From NCBI GenBank assembly GCA_003973505.1, contig QNXT01000252.1, forward strand, positions 1 to 13,292: a stretch of DNA of 13,292 nt. The letters are read 5' to 3'. The stretch is from Bacteroidota bacterium. GTDB lineage: Bacteria; Bacteroidota; Bacteroidia; Bacteroidales; UBA1556. The translations under genes and the position numbers were made by a program. The first letter of the stretch is position 1. Each line of letters starts with the position of its first letter. Under the pieces are notes generated by a model. The model saw nothing but the letters and a program-made list of their open reading frames with translations. It ran no database searches and was not told the DNA's origin. This document shows, in pieces, positions 6,722-13,292 of the stretch.

Positions 6722-9328
6722 TTAATCTTTGTTAATATCTTCTTCTTTAGTTTCTACATCTAGATTATTAGGTTTAGTGTCTTCAGTATTATCTGAATCA
6801 TTAGGTTCACTTCCCTCCTGCTTATCCTCATCAGTTTCTGCTAATAAACGGATTTTGGCTACCGCTGCAATTGTGTCGTTTTCCTGTAGTTTAATCAAAC
6901 GCACTCCTTGTGTTGCACGCCCCATAACACGCATATCGGAAACTGCCATTCGAATGGTAATACCACTCTTATTCATAATCATCAGCTCATCACCATCAAT
7001 TACGTCTTTAATGGCAATTAAACTACCCGTTTTATCAGATATATTAATGGTTTTTACACCTTTACCACCGCGATTAGTGATACGATAATCATCAACACTA
7101 GAGCGTTTTCCATAACCTTTCTCAGAAACTACAAGAATATTACTACCCTCATCTTCGCAGATGCAAACCATACCAATTACTTCATCTTTTTCATTGGCTA
7201 ATGTCACACCACGAACTCCTGCAGCGTTTCTACCCATCGGACGAACCTTGGTTTCAGGGAATCGAATAGCTCTACCCGAACGCAGTGCCATCATAATATC
7301 ACTTCTTCCATTTGTCAATTTGGCTTCTAGTAATTGGTCACCTTCACGAATAGTTACAGCATTGATACCATTCTGGCGAGGACGAGAATAGGCTTCAAGA
7401 GTTGTTTTCTTAATTACTCCATTTTTAGTACATAATACAATGTAATTATTCTCAATATATTCTTGATCTTTCAAATTCTTAACATTGATAAATGCACGAA
7501 TTTTATCATCTGGCTCAATGCTAATCATATTTTGAATGGCTCGACCTTTAGAAGTTTTACTACCTTCTGGAATTTCATAAACTCGCATCCAGAATACTTT
7601 ACCCTTTTCGGTAAAGAACAACATATAATTGTGATTGGTAGCTACAAATAGATATTCAATAAAGTCTTCACTACGTGAATTGGAGCCCCTAGATCCACGA
7701 CCTCCCCTATTTTGAATACGATATTCAGTTAAGGGTGTACGTTTTATATAGCCTAAATGCGAAATGGTTATTACCACTTCCTCATCCGGAATGGTATCCT
7801 CAATACGGAAATCTTCAGCAGAATACTCGATACTACTAAAACGATCATCTCCATATTTTTCTAAAATCTCAGAAAGTTCATCTTTAATGATTTGCATTCT
7901 TAATTCTTTACTTGCAAGAATTTCTTTCAAATGCTCAATTAACTTCATCAATTCTTCATACTCTTTTTTCACTTTTTCAACTTCCATTCCGGTAAGTTTA
8001 ATCAAACGAATATCGAGTACTGCACGAGCTTGAATTTCACTCAAACCAAAAGTGCTCATCAAACCATTACGAGCTTCCTCTGGTGTTTTCGATGCACGTA
8101 TCAGTTTAATTACTTCATCAAGATTATTCAAAGCAATAATTAAACCCTCAAGAATATGTGCTTTCTTCTCAGCTTCTTTTAGTTCATATCGTGTACGACG
8201 AATAACTACCTCATGACGATGTTCAACAAAATGCTGAATAATATCATATAGATTCAACATCATGGGTCGTCCGTTTACTAAAGCAATATTATTGATGCTA
8301 AAGGATGACTGCAATGAAGTATATTGGTATAATTTATTCAATACTACATTTGTTACAGCATCTTTACGTAGTTCATAAACAATACGAATACCATTACGAT
8401 CCGATTCGTCACGAATATCAGCAATTCCTTCTATTTTCTTCGAATTAACAAGGTCAGCTGTCTTACGTATCAATTCTGATTTATTTATTTGATAAGGAAT
8501 CGAAGTAGCAATAATTTTATCACGACTGCCATTCACTCCTTCTTCAATATAAGTTTCACCACGCATTACCACACGACCACGACCTGTTTCGTATGCTTGA
8601 CGTACTCCTTCATAACCATATATAATTCCTCCGGTTGGGAAATCAGGAGCCTTAATATGCTCCATCAATTCGGGAATGGTAATATCGTTATTATCGATAT
8701 AAGCCATACAACCATTGATAACTTCGGTTATATTATGAGGAGCCATATTGGTAGCCATACCCACAGCAATACCTGATGCACCATTAATCAAAAGATTGGG
8801 TACACGAGTAGGTAAAACCGTTGGTTCCTTTAAAGAATCGTCAAAGTTTAATTGAAAATCAACAGTTTCTTTATCAAGGTCGATAAGCATATCCTCCGCA
8901 ATCTTTCGCAGACGAGCCTCTGTATAACGCATGGCTGCAGGACTATCACCATCAATAGATCCGAAGTTACCCTGACCATCCACTAAGGGATAGCGTAAGG
9001 ACCAATCCTGTGCCATACGAACCATGGCGTCATATACTGATGAATCACCATGAGGGTGATACTTACCTAAAACTTCTCCAACAATCCTTGCTGATTTTTT
9101 ATAGGGTCTGTTTGAAAGCACTCCTAAATCAAGCATTCCATACAACACTCTACGGTGTACGGGTTTAAATCCATCTCGAACATCAGGAAGTGCACGCGAT
9201 ACAATCACAGACATGGAATAATCGATATAGGCAGACTTCATCTGACTCTCAATATTTATCTTTATAATCTTACCATGATTATGCTCATCGCCGCCTTCTT
9301 CTACGATGTTTTCTCCTTCTTCATTCAT
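6722..9328 (-). CDS. gyrA: DNA gyrase subunit A
   Basis: The breakage-reunion subunit of DNA gyrase, which with GyrB (not in this window) introduces negative supercoils using ATP. At 868 residues it is of normal length. The winged-helix domain contains the catalytic tyrosine Y135 in [10 protein letters not shown]. The quinolone-determining region [10 protein letters not shown] (91-100) has S96 and D100 at the positions of E. coli S83 and D87, so no classical resistance change is seen. The tower and coiled-coil region extends to about 500. The GyrA box is QNRGGRG (539-545), opening the C-terminal beta-pinwheel that wraps DNA and marks gyrase rather than topoisomerase IV. The last ~38 residues are an acidic, low-complexity tail; the first ~20 are an acidic, glycine-containing extension. 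It is divergent from clpC. Confidence 0.97.
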   Translation of the reverse strand: MNEEGENIVEEGGDEHNHGKIIKINIESQMKSAYIDYSMSVIVSRALPDVRDGFKPVHRRVLYGMLDLGVLSNRPYKKSARIVGEVLGKYHPHGDSSVYDAMVRMAQDWSLRYPLVDGQGNFGSIDGDSPAAMRYTEARLRKIAEDMLIDLDKETVDFQLNFDDSLKEPTVLPTRVPNLLINGASGIAVGMATNMAPHNITEVINGCMAYIDNNDITIPELMEHIKAPDFPTGGIIYGYEGVRQAYETGRGRVVMRGETYIEEGVNGSRDKIIATSIPYQINKSELIRKTADLVNSKKIEGIADIRDESDRNGIRIVYELRKDAVTNVVLNKLYQYTSLQSSFSINNIALVNGRPMMLNLYDIIQHFVEHRHEVVIRRTRYELKEAEKKAHILEGLIIALNNLDEVIKLIRASKTPEEARNGLMSTFGLSEIQARAVLDIRLIKLTGMEVEKVKKEYEELMKLIEHLKEILASKELRMQIIKDELSEILEKYGDDRFSSIEYSAEDFRIEDTIPDEEVVITISHLGYIKRTPLTEYRIQNRGGRGSRGSNSRSEDFIEYLFVATNHNYMLFFTEKGKVFWMRVYEIPEGSKTSKGRAIQNMISIEPDDKIRAFINVKNLKDQEYIENNYIVLCTKNGVIKKTTLEAYSRPRQNGINAVTIREGDQLLEAKLTNGRSDIMMALRSGRAIRFPETKVRPMGRNAAGVRGVTLANEKDEVIGMVCICEDEGSNILVVSEKGYGKRSSVDDYRITNRGGKGVKTINISDKTGSLIAIKDVIDGDELMIMNKSGITIRMAVSDMRVMGRATQGVRLIKLQENDTIAAVAKIRLLAETDEDKQEGSEPNDSDNTEDTKPNNLDVETKEEDINKD

Positions 9329-9667
9329 ATTATCAATTTATACTTTTGTTATGTATATTCTTCTTTATTGTTTACTATTTATATATTCCTGATTTATAAT
9401 TACATAAACCACGTTTATATACAGCAAATTAAAGGTACGAATGTAGAGAAAAAACTTCAATTTTCAATCATTAAAACGAAGATTTATTACTAACAAAATT
9501 CTGTTAATAAATGGAGGTAAATGTTAAGGTATAATTTTCCCGATAAGCTTATATTTGATTGAAATTTTTAACATTTTGCAAAAGTGAATTCTCCTGTAAC
9601 TAACACTTATCAGCTCTTAAGGAATTCAGTGATATTTTATAGTATTTTTGCATTGAACATTTAATAA
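9329..9667. promoter_or_regulatory. Divergent gyrA / clpC intergenic region
   Basis: These 339 AT-rich bases must hold the promoters for gyrA (leftward) and clpC (rightward). For clpC there are two exact TAnnTTTG matches, TATATTTG at 9550-9557 and TATTTTTG at 9643-9650. For gyrA the nearest candidate is TTAATTTG on the minus strand (9425-9432), one mismatch from consensus. I see a short palindrome ATAAGCTTAT (9543-9552). No CIRCE element (TTAGCACTC, nine bases, GAGTGCTAA) is present, and no CtsR-type repeat is obvious, so control of clpC by HrcA is not supported here. No RNA gene was recognised. Confidence 0.55.
9643..9650 (+). promoter_or_regulatory. Candidate -7 box for clpC
   Basis: TATTTTTG fits TAnnTTTG and ends 17 bases before the first ATG (9668), implying a very short leader. 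No -33 TTTG is visible at the right distance; the alternative box at 9550-9557 would give a leader of about 100 bases. Confidence 0.35.
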
Positions 9668-12238
9668 ATGATTATGGAAGCTAAATTCTCACCAAGAGTA
9701 AAAAATGTATTGAATTATAGTCGCGAAGAAGCTATTAGGCTGGGAAATGACTACATTGGCGTAGAACACTTTCTTTTGGGAATTTTACGTGATGGTGAAG
9801 GCAGAGCCATTGATATTCTATCAAAGTATTCTGTCGATTTTAAATTGGTTCGAAGTAGAATTGAAAAGGCTGTTCAAACGAACATTGAAATCAAAGAAGA
9901 TTCAGATATTAACTTGATAAAGCAGGCTGAAAAATGCTTAAAAAGAACGTATCTAGAAGCAAAGATATTTAAGAATCAATTGATTGGCACAGAACACCTT
10001 TTGTTAGCAATTTTGCGCGACCAAGATAATATCGCTACTCAAACCATTGAGCAATATGGTATTAATTATCAAATTGCTGCGGATAATTTAAGATTCATAA
10101 TTTCATCAGAAGTTCGTAGTGAACGTGAAGATTTTGAAACTCCTCAAGCCTCTACTCCTCCACCAAGTGGAGCCGCAGGCTTTGATGACCCCAGTGAAGG
10201 CAGTAGTTTTCATGGAGGAAGTCGGACACGTATCGGCGACACGAAATCGAAAACACCCGTTTTAGATAATTTCGGAAGAGATTTAACAAAAATGGCTGAA
10301 GAAGATCGGCTTGATCCTGTTGTTGGTCGTGAAAAAGAATTGGAGCGAATAGCACAAATTCTTAGTCGAAGAAAGAAAAACAACCCTATTCTAATAGGAG
10401 AACCCGGCGTTGGTAAATCAGCAATTGCCGAAGGACTTGCTTTGCGTATTACCCAACGAAAAGTTTCAAGAGCCCTTTTTAATAAGCGTGTGGTTACTTT
10501 AGATGTAGCTTCTTTGGTGGCAGGAACAAAGTATCGTGGGCAATTTGAAGAGCGCATGAAGGCTTTGATTAATGAATTAGAAAAGAATAAAGACATTATC
10601 ATCTTTATTGATGAAATCCATACCATGGTTGGTGCTGGTGGTGCCACAGGTTCTTTAGATGCTTCAAATATGTTTAAGCCCGCCTTAGCTCGCGGCGAGA
10701 TACAATGTATTGGAGCTACAACATTGGATGAATATCGACAAACCATTGAAAAGGATGGTGCTTTAGAACGTCGTTTTCAAAAGGTTTTGGTGGAACCAAC
10801 CGATGAAGAGGAAACAATAGAAATACTAAACAATATAAAAGGTCGCTATGAAGACCATCATTTAGTTACTTATACTGATGATGCAATTAAAGCTTGTGTT
10901 AGCTTAACACAGAGGTACATAAGCGATCGTTATTTACCAGATAAAGCAATTGATGCTTTGGATGAAGCTGGTTCAAGAGTGCATATTACCCATATCGATG
11001 TTCCTAAAAAAATCATCGAAATTGAAAAACAGATTGAGGAATCTAAGGAAAATAAATTGAAAGCGATTAAGCAGCAACGTTATGAAGAGGCTGCTGAATA
11101 TCGTGATAAAGAACAACGTTTGCAAGTGGAATTGCAAGAAGCAAAACGTGAATGGGAAGAAGATTCGAAAATACATAGAGAAATTGTACACGAAGAAAAT
11201 GTTGCAGAAGTTGTTGCCATGATGACAGGAGTGCCTGTACAACGAATTGCCCAAAACGAAAGTGCTCGTCTAATGAATATGGACGAAGACCTAAAGAATT
11301 CAGTAATTGGACAGGATGAAGCTATATCAAAGGTAGTAAAAGCCATTCGACGTAATCGAGCCGGGCTAAAAGACCCCAATAAACCCATAGGATCATTTAT
11401 CTTTTTAGGACCAACGGGTGTTGGAAAAACGCATTTAGCAAAAGTGCTTTCCAAATATTTATTCGATTCGGAAGATGCCTTAATTCGTATTGATATGAGT
11501 GAATATATGGAGAAATTTGCGGTATCGCGTTTGGTTGGGGCTCCTCCGGGATATGTTGGCTATGAAGAAGGTGGACAATTGAGTGAGAAAGTACGCCGTA
11601 AGCCATACTCTGTTATTCTTTTGGATGAAATTGAAAAAGCACACCCTGATGTATTTCACCTTTTATTACAGGTATTGGATGATGGTTTGCTAACTGATAG
11701 TTATGGTCGTAAAATCGATTTCAAAAATACGATTATCATCATGACATCCAATATCGGATCGCGACAGTTGAAAGACTTTGGAACAGGCGTAGGATTTAGT
11801 ACTGCCAGCCGTAAAGCAGCACGTGTTAGTGATGCTCGTTCGGTTATCAATAATGCATTGAAAAAAGCCTTTGCTCCTGAATTCTTGAATCGTATTGATG
11901 ATGTGGTTATGTTTGACCCATTGGAGCGTGAAGATATTCATAAGATTATTGATATTGAATTGAAAGGTCTTTACAAACGTATCGTGGATTTGGGTTATAC
12001 CATGAAAGTATCTGCCAAGGCCAAAGATTTCATTGTTGATAAAGGCTGGGATGCTCAATTTGGAGCTCGTCCTTTGAAGCGTGCAATCCAAAAGTATATT
12101 GAGGATGAATTGGCTGAGGAAATCATTAAAACAAACCTTAATGAAGGCGATGTGATTCATATTGACTATGATGCCAAAAAAGAGAAAATTAAGATAAAGA
12201 TTAAAAAGCCCAGAGCTAAAAAATCTACAAAGAAATAA
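9668..12238 (+). CDS. clpC: ATP-dependent Clp protease ATP-binding subunit ClpC
   Basis: An AAA+ unfoldase of 856 residues that forms a hexamer, unfolds substrates and feeds them to ClpP in the cytoplasm. Two Clp-N repeats occupy about 4-145. A flexible linker (about 150-195) is rich in Ser, Gly and Pro. The first AAA+ module has Walker A GEPGVGKS (244-251), Walker B IIIFIDE (310-316) and ERRF (367-370). The short M domain carries a UVR-like motif in QQRYEEAAEYRDKEQRL (469-485), which separates ClpC from the longer-M-domain ClpB. The second module has Walker A GPTGVGKT (581-588) and Walker B VILLDE (649-654). The ClpP-docking tripeptide is VGF (708-710). A lysine-rich tail closes the protein. 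A second ATG at 9674 (MEAKFSP) matches the usual family start and may be the true one. The mcsA, mcsB and ctsR partners of Firmicutes are absent from this window. Confidence 0.95.
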   Translation: MIMEAKFSPRVKNVLNYSREEAIRLGNDYIGVEHFLLGILRDGEGRAIDILSKYSVDFKLVRSRIEKAVQTNIEIKEDSDINLIKQAEKCLKRTYLEAKIFKNQLIGTEHLLLAILRDQDNIATQTIEQYGINYQIAADNLRFIISSEVRSEREDFETPQASTPPPSGAAGFDDPSEGSSFHGGSRTRIGDTKSKTPVLDNFGRDLTKMAEEDRLDPVVGREKELERIAQILSRRKKNNPILIGEPGVGKSAIAEGLALRITQRKVSRALFNKRVVTLDVASLVAGTKYRGQFEERMKALINELEKNKDIIIFIDEIHTMVGAGGATGSLDASNMFKPALARGEIQCIGATTLDEYRQTIEKDGALERRFQKVLVEPTDEEETIEILNNIKGRYEDHHLVTYTDDAIKACVSLTQRYISDRYLPDKAIDALDEAGSRVHITHIDVPKKIIEIEKQIEESKENKLKAIKQQRYEEAAEYRDKEQRLQVELQEAKREWEEDSKIHREIVHEENVAEVVAMMTGVPVQRIAQNESARLMNMDEDLKNSVIGQDEAISKVVKAIRRNRAGLKDPNKPIGSFIFLGPTGVGKTHLAKVLSKYLFDSEDALIRIDMSEYMEKFAVSRLVGAPPGYVGYEEGGQLSEKVRRKPYSVILLDEIEKAHPDVFHLLLQVLDDGLLTDSYGRKIDFKNTIIIMTSNIGSRQLKDFGTGVGFSTASRKAARVSDARSVINNALKKAFAPEFLNRIDDVVMFDPLEREDIHKIIDIELKGLYKRIVDLGYTMKVSAKAKDFIVDKGWDAQFGARPLKRAIQKYIEDELAEEIIKTNLNEGDVIHIDYDAKKEKIKIKIKKPRAKKSTKK

Positions 12239-12262
12239 ACGAGTTATAAGTTAATAAATGAG

Positions 12263-12290
12263 AAGAGGTGGTAAAACACCTCTTTTTTTT
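12263..12290 (+). terminator. Rho-independent terminator of clpC
   Basis: AAGAGGTG (12263-12270) pairs with CACCTCTT (12277-12284) around a 6-base loop, followed by six more T. It ends only four bases from the end of the converging sirtuin gene, leaving almost no spacer between the two transcripts. Confidence 0.85.
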
Positions 12291-12293
12291 GTG

Positions 12294-13012
12294 CTATTGA
12301 CTTATAATCGAACTCATTATATCAGTCGCTTTACCCTGTAAAAACAAATCTGTAATCTGAGAAGTGAAATTTGATTCTGTAATATTGATTTCAATGATTT
12401 TCGCTCCATTTTGCTTTGCCAATAAAGGAATCTGACTCGCGGGCATTATTTCACCTGTAGTTCCAATTAGAATAAACACATCCGCATTTCTCGCTGCTTG
12501 AATTGATGCTTCATAGGCTTCTACTGGAATTCCTTCACCAAAGAAAATAAAATCCGGTTTTAATAACCCATTACAATTAGCGTGCAAACAGCGTGGTGGT
12601 TTATCCGTTAATTCTAAATCGTTTCGCTGAAAAATACTACCACATTGCATACAAACAAATTGACGGGAATTACCATGAAATTCATATACTTTTTTACTCC
12701 CTGCTTCTTGATGCAGATTGTCAATATTTTGAGTAATAATCTCTTTCAAGCTTCCCTCCTGCTCCATTTTAGCTAAAGCTATATGTGCAGCATTGGGCTT
12801 GGCATTTCCAAAAAAATCAAAGAATAGTTTTTTCACCACAGGCCATGATTTTTCAGGCTTTCGATAGGATCGTATTGACTCCATAAACCACCCTCCCCAC
12901 GAAATGGTGGAATGCCACTTTCTACCGAAATACCAGCACCCGTGAAGGCTACCGTATATTTTGATTCTTTTAAAATAGCTATTGCTTCTCGTATTTTTTC
13001 TTCTTTATTCAT
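12294..13012 (-). pseudogene. NAD-dependent protein deacylase (sirtuin), broken by a frameshift
   Basis: Sirtuins remove acyl groups from lysine using NAD+. The gene is in two frames. The first, from ATG 13012, reads 49 residues with the NAD-binding GAGIS and [17 protein letters not shown], then ends at TGA 12833-12835. The rest is in the frame that is open from 12884 to the stop at 12294: KPEKSW, TQNIDNLHQEAG, catalytic His in YEFHGN, cysteines CMQC and CLHANC, KPDFIFFGE and ILIGTTGEIMPAS. Only five bases (12861-12865) separate YDP from KPEKSW, where intact relatives have, as I recall, about nine codons. A deletion of about 22 bases explains both the gap and the frame change. All catalytic parts remain, so the break may be recent or an assembly error. 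The last zinc pair is Cx4C rather than the usual Cx2C. An ATG at 12884 could start a product without the NAD-binding GAG motif, unlikely to be active. Confidence 0.85.
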
Positions 13013-13292
13013 TCTTTGTTTTTCTGTTTATAAAGAGAAACCTTAAAGTTTGCATAATAAATATCTAATTTTTGTGAATTATAAAGATAAATCTTAATAA
13101 TGCTTTTATCAGTTACAGGCAATTTGGAAAGGTCTAAAATATCCGTTATTCTAAGGTATAACAATTTATTGGGTGTAAGATCCTCGTCAGTTAAAAAACT
13201 GAGCTCTTTTGAATCATAAAACACTTTTTCCTCTTCCCCTGGATTTTCAACGGAGATAACTAATTTTGGTAATCGATCGTATTTTACGTCCG
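13009..13292 (-). CDS. Unknown protein, C-terminal part (runs off window end)
   Basis: The frame is open from the window edge, so the first codons lie outside; 94 residues are visible. There is a GTG at 13224 but no reason to start there, because the upstream residues [22 protein letters not shown] continue naturally. The visible part alternates hydrophobic and charged residues and looks beta-rich ([46 protein letters not shown]), then ends in a basic KQKNKE. I recognise no family. Its TGA overlaps the sirtuin ATG as ATGA (13009-13012), the usual sign of translational coupling, so the two genes form one transcription unit. Confidence 0.6.
   Translation of the reverse strand, partial: DVKYDRLPKLVISVENPGEEEKVFYDSKELSFLTDEDLTPNKLLYLRITDILDLSKLPVTDKSIIKIYLYNSQKLDIYYANFKVSLYKQKNKE

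Noticed and set aside
9329..9667. Possible heat-shock operator (CIRCE or CtsR) ahead of clpC
   Set aside because: Neither the TTAGCACTC/GAGTGCTAA repeat nor tandem CtsR heptads are present.
10210..10746. 178-residue minus-strand frame, and others inside clpC and gyrA
   Set aside because: They are shadows of highly conserved coding sequence, with no motif and no separate start context.
12848..12858. Programmed -1 frameshift at the AAAAA run in the sirtuin gene
   Set aside because: The zero-frame heptamer is G AAA AAT, which does not fit X XXY YYZ. Shifting there would still leave the YDP-KPEKSW region about seven codons short, so a deletion explains more.
1..13292. CRISPR array, transposase, integrase, toxin-antitoxin or known defence operon
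   Set aside because: No direct-repeat array and no signature protein of these systems is visible in either strand.

Overview
The window reads as a low-GC (about 35%) chromosomal segment from a Bacteroidota bacterium, probably Bacteroidales or a close relative. The support is: families largely confined to that phylum (DUF4293, DUF6155, a TonB-C-like exported protein), no Shine-Dalgarno sequences ahead of the genes, -7 boxes of the type TAnnTTTG, and a divergent clpC / gyrA pair with a TPR gene behind gyrA, an order I recall from Bacteroidales. The first ~380 bases do not belong to this pattern. They are about 54% GC and carry, on the minus strand, a tRNA-like element with eukaryotic Pol III A and B boxes. 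They end where an ABC-2 permease gene is cut off. I read this as a chimeric contig end or contaminating eukaryotic (host) DNA.

Layout: 1-~385 foreign-looking segment; 411-986 (+) 3' part of an ABC-2 permease; 1043-1501 (+) DUF4293 membrane protein with a strong terminator; 1561-1735 a composite palindromic element made of two hairpins with complementary loops; 1751-2281 (-) exported TonB-C-like protein; 2541-3041 (-) DUF6155; 3097-3357 and 3402-4673 (+) a small unknown gene followed by a DUF2130 coiled-coil/nuclease-like protein; 4674-5209 AT-rich with no gene seen; 5271-6644 (-) exported TPR protein with a BamE/SmpA-like insertion; 6722-9328 (-) gyrA; 9329-9667 divergent intergenic region; 9668-12238 (+) clpC with terminator; 12294-13012 (-) a sirtuin gene broken by a frameshift; 13009-13292 (-) the 3' end of an unknown gene overlapping the sirtuin start by four bases.

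The core of the window is housekeeping: DNA supercoiling (GyrA) and protein quality control (ClpC). The TPR gene is probably cotranscribed with gyrA. I found no CRISPR array, transposase, toxin-antitoxin pair or clear new defence system. The observations most worth a second look are the paired-hairpin palindrome, the BamE-like insertion in the TPR protein, the 86-residue protein plus DUF2130 unit, the broken sirtuin, and the foreign left edge.
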